A program made the translations under genes and the position numbers. A DNA stretch of 64,000 bases from contig NZ_LWID01000001.1 in the NCBI RefSeq assembly GCF_029783845.1, forward strand, positions 1,054,001-1,118,000, in the 5' to 3' direction. Source of the stretch: Volucribacter amazonae (lineage in GTDB: Bacteria; Pseudomonadota; Gammaproteobacteria; Enterobacterales; Pasteurellaceae). This document shows, one piece after another, positions 33,069 through 39,892 of this stretch. Each line of letters begins with the position of its first letter. Positions within the stretch are counted from its first letter, which is position 1. The notes beneath the pieces are model-generated. The model made no database searches and was not told the origin of the DNA. It worked only from the letters and a program-made list of their open reading frames with translations.

Positions 33069-34079
33069 TTAGCCAATAGGCATAGTCAAAACATCTTCAA
33101 ACTTCACATTTAGCCCCTCTTGTACTCGGTGCAAATGTCTAGGCAGTCTTAACTTTATTAAGTAAAACAAATAAACATCATCAAAATATAAGCTATTCAC
33201 TACCGCATATTGTGTTCCTACCTCACCACTGGATGTCAGCAAACCGACTTGCCCCTTGGTCGCTGACAGCTGAATCACAATGCTGCCCTTGCGGTAGATT
33301 TTCGACTTTTTTGCCCGTTCTACCTCCGCAATATCTTGTAGCTGTAAGCAGTTTTCTGGCGGCGTATAAGGCTTTGCTTTAGTCTGTTGTATAACTAACG
33401 GCTTACGTCGCATCGGTAACGCATGACTCAATCGCACATCACCGCTTTCAATATGCTTAATCGCAGGCTCTTGCCAATGTTTGATATTAAAATCCTTTGC
33501 CACTTCTTCAGAATGTGGCATCACATTAATATCGCTGAACATCAAGCAATCATCTTGACTGTTCTGAATAAAATAAATCTGTTTCGCCACACGCTCCAAC
33601 GTATCGCCGTGAATCACGATGGCATTCATACCACGCAGGGCAAGATTATGTAATAAGTAAGGGATAGCGTTATCCGCCAACTCTTCACATAAATAAAAAT
33701 AACGGTGCGGGGCATAGCTGAAAATAGTTTCAGCAGTCATATCTGCCCACCATTTATTGATAATTAATGCCCCTGTGCCTGCGGTAGGGTCGTAAGCGGT
33801 ATAACCTGTGGGCGTGGCTTGCCCAGCATTTGTAATCTGCGAAAGAATACTCGCTATACTATCAGGGGTATAATCTTGTTTATTGCTTTTACGCTCTGCC
33901 GCATAAAGTTCAAAATAGGGCTTAAAGCTGTCTTTTGATACATCACAATCCAACGCCAATAATCGGCGATAAAAGGCTTCACGCTCGGTTTTATTGAACA
34001 ATATTTCCTTTAAATAGCGTTCAAATTCAGCGTGTTGTTTAACATTATTGGCACAAGCATAAAAGTCTTGGTAATTCAT
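33069..34079 (-). CDS. Phage N6-adenine methylase-like / HsdS-like fusion, catalytic motif altered
   Basis: The 336-aa protein has two parts. Residues 1-195 resemble the HsdM-type N6 methylase, with DYTPDSIASIL (69-79) and SAM motif DPTAGTGAL (97-105). Where NPPF/Y should stand it reads FSDINVMPHS (181-190), so catalysis is doubtful. Residues 245-336 resemble half a type I specificity subunit: DIAEVERAKKSKIY, GSIVIQLSATKGQVG, GTQYAVV, LPRHLHRVQEGLNVKFEDV. It could be a restriction decoy or DNA-binding regulator; these are inferences. It lies between amidase and holin. Confidence 0.65.
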   Translation of the reverse strand: MNYQDFYACANNVKQHAEFERYLKEILFNKTEREAFYRRLLALDCDVSKDSFKPYFELYAAERKSNKQDYTPDSIASILSQITNAGQATPTGYTAYDPTAGTGALIINKWWADMTAETIFSYAPHRYFYLCEELADNAIPYLLHNLALRGMNAIVIHGDTLERVAKQIYFIQNSQDDCLMFSDINVMPHSEEVAKDFNIKHWQEPAIKHIESGDVRLSHALPMRRKPLVIQQTKAKPYTPPENCLQLQDIAEVERAKKSKIYRKGSIVIQLSATKGQVGLLTSSGEVGTQYAVVNSLYFDDVYLFYLIKLRLPRHLHRVQEGLNVKFEDVLTMPIG

Positions 34080-34081
34080 TA

Positions 34082-34624
34082 TTAGTCCTTAAACCAATGA
34101 TCAACATTAATCACTTCGCCGCTATCCAGCCAGTGCCAAACATCAAAACAAGGGCAATCCTTAACCCATTCATTGGGGGTAATAGTGCCATCACCGTTTA
34201 AATCAGGCGATAAATCACGATGCCCATAAATACGAGCATGAGGATAGCTGGCTTCCAGTTCACGCAATAAACGGTGTAGAACCTGCCACTGTTTGGCGGT
34301 ATAACGACCATAGTTTTTACCGTCAATGCTAATACCGCCTACTAGGCAAATGCCGATAGAGCCTGTGTTATGCCCTTTAACGTGTGCGCCTGTTTCGCCG
34401 ACTTTTCGCCCTGTTTCCACTGTGCCGTCGGTATCAATCACATAGTGGTAGCCGATATGTTTTAAATGGGGATTAAAGCGACGTAGCCACCAAGCCTGCC
34501 GTTGAAAGCCCCTTTTAGCGTGCCATTCATCAATGCGTTGTGCGGCGGTATGGGTTTTATTGCGTAATAACTTGCCGTTTTGCGTGGCAGAGCAGTGGAT
34601 CACAATTTTGTTGATTTCGGGCAT
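34082..34624 (-). CDS. Endolysin: N-acetylmuramoyl-L-alanine amidase
   Basis: Zn amidase of the amidase_2 fold, 180 aa. Zn ligands are visible in IVIHCSATQNG (His9), YGHRDLSPDLNGDG (His near 135) and CPCFD following. GYHYVIDTDGTVETGRKVGETGAHVKGHN is the family core. It cuts cell-wall peptidoglycan at lysis. No signal peptide, so it needs the holin. Its Shine-Dalgarno lies in the 3' arm of a hairpin. Confidence 0.9.
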   Translation of the reverse strand: MPEINKIVIHCSATQNGKLLRNKTHTAAQRIDEWHAKRGFQRQAWWLRRFNPHLKHIGYHYVIDTDGTVETGRKVGETGAHVKGHNTGSIGICLVGGISIDGKNYGRYTAKQWQVLHRLLRELEASYPHARIYGHRDLSPDLNGDGTITPNEWVKDCPCFDVWHWLDSGEVINVDHWFKD

Positions 34625-34627
34625 AAA

Positions 34628-34661
34628 AATAACCTCAAGTAATGAAATTCTTGAGGTTATT
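34628..34661 (-). terminator. 12-bp hairpin before the amidase start, enclosing its SD
   Basis: AATAACCTCAAG (34628-34639) pairs perfectly with CTTGAGGTTATT (34650-34661). On the - strand the 3' arm holds GAGG, then TTATTTTT and the amidase ATG. It can act as terminator for the upstream transcript or hide the amidase SD. Confidence 0.65.
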
Positions 34662-34720
34662 ATGCTAAAAAGGGGCTTAATTTAAGGTAGGAAAGGGTTC
34701 AGCACCTTGACCTTCTCTGA

Positions 34721-35143
34721 TTAAAATAGAACGGGTTGTGTGTCCCTTTGAGTTCGCAATTCTTGCAATATTTCCCAAAGTCGCCGATCAGACAGTTTAT
34801 ATTTACTACAAAGCTCCAACATTGCCAATCTGGCACTTAGCCCTTTTTGTTCGGTTAAATAATTAAAATCTGCCAAAATTTGGCGATTGCGTAACATTCG
34901 CAAGCCAGCCTCACAACGGGGAATATAAACCCGCTCGGATTGAAAATATTGGCGTAATATGACCGCACTTTCTTTGCCTAATAAGGCTTTTAAACGGGGG
35001 AAATAATAAACTCCGTCCGTAAAGCAAAACTCGGCACCGCCAAAATGTTCAATCAGTTTTTGGGTATCATTTAAGCCAATAAGGCGAACCATTTCTTGCA
35101 CAATTTCAGGTAGATAATCAATAATGTCATTAAAATCTTGCAT
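34721..35143 (-). CDS. mor: Middle operon regulator Mor
   Basis: Transcription activator of the Mu Mor/C family, 140 aa. The N-terminal dimerisation part (IIDYLPEIVQEMVRLIGLNDTQKLIEHFGG, YFPRL) and the C-terminal HTH (LSARLAMLELCSKYKLSDRRLWEILQELR) are both visible. In Mu it is the last early gene and switches on the middle promoter. Here no separate C gene is found, so Mor may directly activate the late genes. A perfect terminator covers its RBS. Confidence 0.9.
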   Translation of the reverse strand: MQDFNDIIDYLPEIVQEMVRLIGLNDTQKLIEHFGGAEFCFTDGVYYFPRLKALLGKESAVILRQYFQSERVYIPRCEAGLRMLRNRQILADFNYLTEQKGLSARLAMLELCSKYKLSDRRLWEILQELRTQRDTQPVLF

Positions 35144-35175
35144 AAAAAAGCCCTCATACTGATTAGATTGAGGGC
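35144..35175 (-). terminator. Rho-independent terminator ending at the mor start codon
   Basis: On the - strand GCCCTCA (35175-35169) pairs with TGAGGGC (35156-35150), followed by six T (35149-35144) and then the mor ATG. The Shine-Dalgarno (GAGGG) is the 3' arm of the stem. Confidence 0.8.
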
Positions 35176-35228
35176 ATTATCACATGGGATTTTTGAATGT
35201 GAGGATATTTGCGACAAAAAATTTTAAA

Positions 35229-35765
35229 TTATTTTCCACAATTTTCTTTTAATAGCTCATTAACTTTTATGTATTCTGGCTCATTATTAGCATTTAAATA
35301 AAAATCTTTAGCTACTCTTAGTGCTAAACAGGCTTCTTGCATATCACCATACTTCTTGGCTAATTCAAACGATTTAATCTTTTCATCTGCTAATTGATTA
35401 CTTATATTAGCAGTACTTTTTTTGATAGTTTCATCATCTATAATTGTTTCTGCCTCTTCTAGTTGAACTAAATATTCACCTTTCTTATTAGGAAAAATAG
35501 AGTAAATAATATCAAATTTATACAACGATGTTTGGATTATTGCAGAACAATACCTTGTATTTTTAGCGGTATTTTGTTTTTTAATTTCTTTGATGTAATT
35601 TATATCTTGTAAAAATAAATCAATTCCTGTTTCTTGGCTTCTTTCTGCAAGTAACTGCCTAATTGCATCATTTACAGCATCACATTTGGGAGGGGGTGAA
35701 AATAGCCAGTTAGCATAAACAGTATGAGATACAAAACTTAGAAACAGTACCATTAATTTATTCAT
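35229..35765 (-). CDS. Secreted hypothetical protein, possible moron, 178 aa
   Basis: It has a signal peptide (MNKLMVLFLSFVSHTVYA, cleavage after TVYA), followed by a mature protein with three cysteines (KCDAV, RYCSA, EACLA, and a final ENCGK) and a helical C-terminal part. It is more AT-rich than its neighbours and sits between GemA and Mor, with a 94-nt AT-rich gap upstream that may hold its own promoter. I do not recognise it. Periplasmic location suggests lysogenic conversion rather than replication. Confidence 0.72.
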   Translation of the reverse strand: MNKLMVLFLSFVSHTVYANWLFSPPPKCDAVNDAIRQLLAERSQETGIDLFLQDINYIKEIKKQNTAKNTRYCSAIIQTSLYKFDIIYSIFPNKKGEYLVQLEEAETIIDDETIKKSTANISNQLADEKIKSFELAKKYGDMQEACLALRVAKDFYLNANNEPEYIKVNELLKENCGK

Positions 35766-35859
35766 AATATCCTCTTTAATCGATCATTATTAATGGTAAT
35801 AACTATACAAAACTTATATTTTTGTTTCTACATTTTTATACAAATAATACTTGAAAAAA

Positions 35860-36270
35860 CTATCTTTTCTGCTGTTGTCGTTGATGATAAACCGCTAACA
35901 TTTGAATGACTTTTTTTAGCTTATCAACACTTAACCAATGCACAAAATCAACACCAAAGGCTTGTTTTGCCATGCTATCCGCATAGCTTGGTGGCAGTTT
36001 ATATTGGCAGAGTAACGCCGTAATTTTGGCTAAATATATCGCCTTATACTTGGCAGGTTCAGGGCGTTTTTGTTTATGTTGAGCTTTAAATCCTCGCCGT
36101 TTCATCGCTTCTAAGACTTTATTGAGATCAGCGATTTTCATTAAACGACAGCTCGCTTTGCCTGTTAAACCTTGTAGCATTTGACGGTAAGTGTCTTCAT
36201 CTAATTTAAGCTGATTTTTCGCAATATGAATCTTAGCGATTAACGCTTGACGTTGGTTGTTCTGGTGCAT
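35860..36270 (-). CDS. gemA: GemA protein (Mu gp16, DUF1018)
   Basis: The 136-aa protein contains RQALIAKIHIAKNQLKLDEDTYRQMLQGLTGKASCRLMKIADLNKVLEAMKRRGFK, the DUF1018 signature. In Mu, GemA alters host gene expression/DNA supercoiling. It overlaps the upstream gene by 31 nt. Confidence 0.88.
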   Translation of the reverse strand: MHQNNQRQALIAKIHIAKNQLKLDEDTYRQMLQGLTGKASCRLMKIADLNKVLEAMKRRGFKAQHKQKRPEPAKYKAIYLAKITALLCQYKLPPSYADSMAKQAFGVDFVHWLSVDKLKKVIQMLAVYHQRQQQKR

Positions 36271-36608
36271 TTTCTTAATAATCCTTGTATTTTTCTCATA
36301 TTTTTTATGGCTTTTTGTCTATCTTGTTCTGTCCACACCTGTTCAGGCAGTGCCACAATCTCCCTTGGCGGTATTCGCTCAATGAGCATTGAGGGCGTAG
36401 GAAAGCGTTCACATTCACAGCACAGTTTTAAAAAGGCTTGCTCAATCCGTTTTCTATCCAGCTTCTCCTCAAGGTGGGGGAATTTAAAACTAATTGCCTC
36501 TAGCCACACTTTTACTGTTAATTCCACTGCATCTTCAGGCGGACAATTTTGTAGTCGTAGCACAATTAACCTTGATAAACCGTTAATAATGGTATCTTGT
36601 AACCACAT
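36240..36608 (-). CDS. Hypothetical early phage protein, 122 aa
   Basis: Helical protein with QNCPPEDAVELTVKVWLEAISFKFPHLEEKLDRKRIEQAFLKLCCECERFPTPSMLIERIPPRE. The FPTPS and PR stretches resemble small proteins upstream of gemA in other Haemophilus Mu-like phages. No function can be assigned. Confidence 0.7.
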   Translation of the reverse strand: MWLQDTIINGLSRLIVLRLQNCPPEDAVELTVKVWLEAISFKFPHLEEKLDRKRIEQAFLKLCCECERFPTPSMLIERIPPREIVALPEQVWTEQDRQKAIKNMRKIQGLLRKCTRTTNVKR

Positions 36609-37085
36609 TTAGCCCCCTTTCATTTGCTGTAAGCGTTGTAATGCCCCTAAGGTTTTTGATTGCCCTTGTTTGACCGCTGGTTTATCGGCGAAAACTGCAA
36701 CTTGTGTACTGGCTTGCGGTTTCCAACGGCTAATAATTTCAAACAAATAACCATGGCTTTTCATTGGCAATTTAAGATTATGCCGATTTGCTAAGGTCTG
36801 GTTAATGGCATAAATCCATGCTTCCACAGGCGCAGGATAACCTTGCCCATCACGTTGGATTTCCCCTTGTTCAATATAGGGTAAAAGCTCGCTTAATAAG
36901 GTGGCTACTCGGTCAAAAGAGAGCGAGCTTTTAGCTGGGCGAAATAAGCCTAAATAGCCGATTAAGCCTTTACCTAGCTCGCCACTTACCGCTAAGGCTA
37001 ACTGTAACGCCTCGCTGGCTTTTTCATTTGCCACTAAGCTATCTAAAGAATTCACTGCACCACAAGCAGGGCATTTACATTTCAT
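36609..37085 (-). CDS. Zinc-ribbon early phage protein, 158 aa
   Basis: The N-terminus CKCPACG gives a possible zinc knuckle. The rest (SLSFDRVATLLSELLPYIEQGEIQRDGQGYPAPVEAWIYAINQTLANR) is helical. It is adjacent to and coupled with the next gene. It may bind nucleic acid; the family is not recognised. Confidence 0.72.
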   Translation of the reverse strand: MKCKCPACGAVNSLDSLVANEKASEALQLALAVSGELGKGLIGYLGLFRPAKSSLSFDRVATLLSELLPYIEQGEIQRDGQGYPAPVEAWIYAINQTLANRHNLKLPMKSHGYLFEIISRWKPQASTQVAVFADKPAVKQGQSKTLGALQRLQQMKGG

Positions 37086-37098
37086 TGTTTTACTCCTT

Positions 37099-37155
37099 AA
37101 AACCTATTATTCAGCCCACTGACTAACATTAACTAATGGGCTGTAAATAGGTTTT
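37099..37155. other. Large hairpin between paralogue 1 and the zinc-ribbon gene
   Basis: AAAACCTATT (37099-37108) with AATAGGTTTT (37146-37155), plus inner CAGCCCA with TGGGCTG, give about 17 pairs. A shorter version lies downstream of paralogue 2 (37503-37525), so the hairpin belongs to the duplicated unit. It overlaps the last codons of the 100-aa gene. Confidence 0.6.
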
Positions 37156-37456
37156 AATATTCGACAGATAAAATTTCTTCACTTGTCGTGCTTAACTGAT
37201 AAACAATACTGACACGATGCAATTCCCAGTAATCACTATTGTTTTCCTTAACAACAATAAATACGCCATCATCTTCGTCATAAATTTCCCACTCATCGTG
37301 ATTTTTTTCTAAAATTTGTTCGGCAACCAAAAATAAAGTACTACTATTTGATTTAAAGGACGTCCATTGTTTTCCCTCTATTTCTTTTAATATCTCTTCT
37401 ACTTCTGGTGTATCATCAATCAAATCCCATAGGACGATGTATTCATAGGTTTTCAT
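37154..37456 (-). CDS. Acidic early phage protein, paralogue 1 (100 aa)
   Basis: Begins MKTYEYIVLWDL and contains LVAEQILEKNHDEWEIYDEDDGVFIVVKENNSDYWELHRV. It is strongly acidic and closely similar along its whole length to the neighbouring 99-aa protein. The RBS region (GAGGAGGTAAACAC) is identical in both. No known family. Small acidic early phage proteins are sometimes DNA mimics or anti-defence proteins; that is only a suggestion. Confidence 0.75.
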   Translation of the reverse strand: MKTYEYIVLWDLIDDTPEVEEILKEIEGKQWTSFKSNSSTLFLVAEQILEKNHDEWEIYDEDDGVFIVVKENNSDYWELHRVSIVYQLSTTSEEILSVEY

Positions 37457-37502
37457 GTGTTTACCTCCTCAAATCAGTGTTACTTTCGTTAAACCCATTA
37501 TT

Positions 37503-37525
37503 CAGCCCACTGGTTTAATGGGCTG
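37503..37525. other. Hairpin downstream of paralogue 2
   Basis: CAGCCCA (37503-37509) and TGGGCTG (37519-37525), repeating the core of the hairpin at 37099-37155. Confidence 0.55.
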
Positions 37526-37535
37526 TAAATAGCTT

Positions 37536-37835
37536 TTAATCTTCAGAACATAAAATGTGCTCGCTTGTCGTGCTTAACTGATAAATAGCTCTGACAAGGA
37601 ACAATTCCCAGTAGTCGCTATTATTTTCCTTAACTGCAATGTATATATCCTCATTCTCGTCATAAAGATCCCAATCTATATAATTTTCTTCTAAAATTTG
37701 CTCAGCAACTAAATCTAATTGACTAGCATTTGAGAAAAACTTATACCAATATCCATTTTCTATTTTCTCTAAAAACTCTTCCTTTGTCGGTGTATCATTC
37801 CATTTTGAAAGAGCTATATATTCATAGGTTTTCAT
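37536..37835 (-). CDS. Acidic early phage protein, paralogue 2 (99 aa)
   Basis: Begins MKTYEYIALSKWNDTP and shares LVAEQILEEN, YDE.ED, VKENNSDYWEL and YQLSTTSE with paralogue 1. The two genes with their hairpins form a tandem duplication of about 380 bp. Divergence is concentrated in the first third (residues 8-35), where a target-specific surface might lie. Confidence 0.75.
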   Translation of the reverse strand: MKTYEYIALSKWNDTPTKEEFLEKIENGYWYKFFSNASQLDLVAEQILEENYIDWDLYDENEDIYIAVKENNSDYWELFLVRAIYQLSTTSEHILCSED

Positions 37836-37858
37836 GTGTTTACCTCCTCAAAATTCAT

Positions 37859-38179
37859 TTAGCCTTGAAAATACGGCAACTCGTCCTTATCTTGCTTAGC
37901 TTCTTCCTCTTTGATTTCCGCTACTAATTCATTTAATGCCTTAGAGAAAGCACGCTTTAATCGTTCATCAGGAATATCCCTCGCTCCCAAAAAAGCCATG
38001 GCTTCGCCATCTAACAATGCTCGGTACCAATTAACTTCCCCAAATAAGCTACCTTCCCAATTGACTTGTAAGACTTTGCCGCCTAATACCTCAGTATTCT
38101 TTGAGAAGACCAATTTACTGGCGGTACTTTCGTCCAACTCAATTTCAAGGGTTAATAATACTTTTCCATCAAGCTCCAT
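37859..38179 (-). CDS. Hypothetical early phage protein, 106 aa
   Basis: An acidic protein beginning with a beta-rich part (GKVLLTLEIELDESTASKLVF, GKVLQVNWEGSLFGEVNWYRALLDGEAMAFLG) and ending in a Glu/Lys-rich helix. Not recognised. It lies in the early operon and has a good RBS (AAGGAGAAAG). Confidence 0.68.
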   Translation of the reverse strand: MELDGKVLLTLEIELDESTASKLVFSKNTEVLGGKVLQVNWEGSLFGEVNWYRALLDGEAMAFLGARDIPDERLKRAFSKALNELVAEIKEEEAKQDKDELPYFQG

Positions 38180-38189
38180 TTCTTTCTCC

Positions 38190-38378
38190 TTATTGATTAA
38201 GGCTATTCGCCACTCTTACCATTCTAATTTTCGTTTCTTTTGCTTTATTAATAGCGGTTTGCCACATCTGCAATGTCGCCCCAATATCATCACAATCCAG
38301 CATATGTAGGCTATCAATCATCAGGTTAATACTGATATTCATCTGTTCTTTTAAATCGAGCTTGCTATTAATGTCCAT
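38190..38378 (-). CDS. Hypothetical early phage protein, 62 aa
   Basis: Small helical protein (LKEQMNISINLMIDSLHMLDCDDIGATLQMWQTAINKAKET). It overlaps the ANR-like gene by 11 nt, so the two may be co-translated. Function unknown. Confidence 0.6.
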   Translation of the reverse strand: MDINSKLDLKEQMNISINLMIDSLHMLDCDDIGATLQMWQTAINKAKETKIRMVRVANSLNQ

Positions 38379-38553
38379 TCTTCGCTCCTTTCCAATGTAA
38401 GCAAAACGCCATACGGTTTAAGCAATAGTCTTGGTTTTGCGGATTTTGGGCTAAACTTGCCGATTTTCGCCATAACTCTGCGGCATAACTCAGGTCGCCA
38501 GCCTTTTCTACTTCTGCCGCCAATTGGCTTAATTGTTTAAAATTGTGTTTCAT
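38368..38553 (-). CDS. ANR-family-like regulator, 61 aa
   Basis: FKQLSQLAAEVEKAGDLSYAAELWRKSASLAQNPQNQDYCLNRMAFC is the pattern of small ANR (aggregate-negative-regulator) proteins, with a conserved A..AE...Y..A...W..A...A.N..N..W...R..FC spacing. In enteric pathogens such proteins inhibit AraC-family activators. In this phage the target is unknown. The 77 nt upstream is AT-rich with no gene. Confidence 0.65.
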   Translation of the reverse strand: MKHNFKQLSQLAAEVEKAGDLSYAAELWRKSASLAQNPQNQDYCLNRMAFCLHWKGAKNGH

Positions 38554-38630
38554 CTTTTCTCCTTATTTGCGTAACTAAAACACATTCCAAACGCCTCTTA
38601 ACAGGGCTTTAAAAGGCGTTTAAATGTGCT

Positions 38631-39248
38631 TTAAATCCCTGCCAAATCGAGTGAAATTGGCTGATATTTACCTTGCTCATCGCGTTCATAAAAGCGGATA
38701 TAATCTTTACTGCTAACCACCTGCATACTGTCCGAAATGGCTTGCATGGCTTTTAGCCAACGCTCATCTTGAATATCTACCTTTCTTAATGAAAAAATAC
38801 GAGCAGTGCTTAAGTTACCTTCCTTATCCACTTGGAAAGCGCTATCAATTAATGAACGTAGTTCAGGGCGGGCTTCAACTGACCATTCATGCAAACATTC
38901 ATCAATCAAGGTTTTGGCTGCGTGAATACGCTCATCAAACCGAATATGGTCAGATACCGCCACTTGCAATTTATATTTACCGTCATAGGTAAAGAGGGTT
39001 AAATTCCCTTTACGCCCGCCCATTTTTACCCCGTATTTTTCCGAAGACAGGTCAACAAATGCCCCAACATCATTGAAAACTTGTTGCTTAAAGGCTTTCA
39101 TTGCCTGTTGTACATTCATTGCCTTTTCAACAAAATCACGCACTAGGGCATCACGCTCTTTATCTATTTCCCTCACTAACTCATCTGGGGTTAAATGCCC
39201 TTTCGCATCTTTCCAGTAAGTTTTTCCTTCAATGACTGTTTTGCTCAT
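38631..39248 (-). CDS. DUF3164 phage protein (205 aa)
   Basis: Contains KTYWKDAKGHLTPDELVREIDKERDALVRDFVEKA, DVGAFVDLSSEKYGVKMGGRKGNLTLFTYDGKYKLQVAVSDHIRFDERI, the DUF3164 signature found in the early region of Mu-like phages after the B gene. Its role is unknown. Confidence 0.85.
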   Translation of the reverse strand: MSKTVIEGKTYWKDAKGHLTPDELVREIDKERDALVRDFVEKAMNVQQAMKAFKQQVFNDVGAFVDLSSEKYGVKMGGRKGNLTLFTYDGKYKLQVAVSDHIRFDERIHAAKTLIDECLHEWSVEARPELRSLIDSAFQVDKEGNLSTARIFSLRKVDIQDERWLKAMQAISDSMQVVSSKDYIRFYERDEQGKYQPISLDLAGI

Positions 39249-39451
39249 AATGACTCCTTGTTTTCATTTAAAATTGCTACAACTTTTATTGATCTTTTTT
39301 TCACTAAAACTTCAAAATGACTAATCCCATGTACCAACACATCAATAAGTTGATTAGGGTTGTTGCGGTTTTCTTCTCCCCATAAAACACAATATTTAAT
39401 AAATAAAGGGTCTTTTCGGGTAATCAGATATATTTTTCCTATTTCCAGCAC
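39245..39451 (-). CDS. Hypothetical early phage protein, 68 aa
   Basis: Small protein with MLEIGKIYLITRKDPLFIKYCVLWGEENRNN and DVLVHGISHFEVLVKKRSIKVVAIL, apparently a small beta fold. It overlaps the DUF3164 gene by 4 nt. Not recognised. Confidence 0.6.
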   Translation of the reverse strand: MLEIGKIYLITRKDPLFIKYCVLWGEENRNNPNQLIDVLVHGISHFEVLVKKRSIKVVAILNENKESL

Positions 39452-39454
39452 GTT

Positions 39455-39682
39455 TTATTCTCCTATGTCGTTATAAAAATCCGTATTCGGGTAATGCTTA
39501 ATCAGCCAATCTTGAATATATTGCTCTTCCTCTGGGGTTAATTTCGGCTGAAATTCGCCATATTGATGCCGCCATTCTTGAGCCGCTCGTTCTTGCCAAC
39601 AAACGATATCGCATAAATCTTCCTCCGCTTGCTGACAGGCTGATAACAAGAGCGGTATGATTAAGGTTACATATTTTTTCAT
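39455..39682 (-). CDS. Phage lipoprotein, 75 aa
   Basis: A clear lipoprotein signal peptide MKKYVTLIIPLLLSAC (lipobox LSAC, Cys16) is followed by a short acidic domain with two further cysteines (DLCDIVCWQERAAQEW). An envelope protein encoded in the early operon may act in superinfection exclusion, by inference only. Confidence 0.7.
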   Translation of the reverse strand: MKKYVTLIIPLLLSACQQAEEDLCDIVCWQERAAQEWRHQYGEFQPKLTPEEEQYIQDWLIKHYPNTDFYNDIGE

Positions 39683-39882
39683 TGCGCTATTTCCTCTTTC
39701 CCCAGTTTGATTACAATTAGGCGTTTGTTATTTTTATCTTGCTGGATAAACTTCGGCGTTGCCTTGGTTCTAATACTTTTTTCACTAATATTGAGTTTCT
39801 TGGCTAGCTCTTCCGCTGTGCCGTCGCCTAGGTTCAGCTCGCCACGATAAATTGCGTAAATTTGTTTTTGCCGAGCTTTCAT
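39679..39882 (-). CDS. Small HTH-like early protein, 67 aa
   Basis: KARQKQIYAIYRGELNLGDGTAEELAKKLNISEKSIRTKATPKFIQQ fits a short helix-turn-helix (about 21-42) as seen in small regulators next to Mu B. It overlaps the lipoprotein gene by 4 nt. Function unknown. Confidence 0.65.
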   Translation of the reverse strand: MKARQKQIYAIYRGELNLGDGTAEELAKKLNISEKSIRTKATPKFIQQDKNNKRLIVIKLGKEEIAQ

Positions 39883-39892
39883 TTCTTCCTCC

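Noticed and set aside
37113..37525. CRISPR-like repeats (AGCCCACT...TGGGCT twice)
   Set aside because: Only two hairpins separated by a whole gene; they belong to a gene duplication, not to an array.
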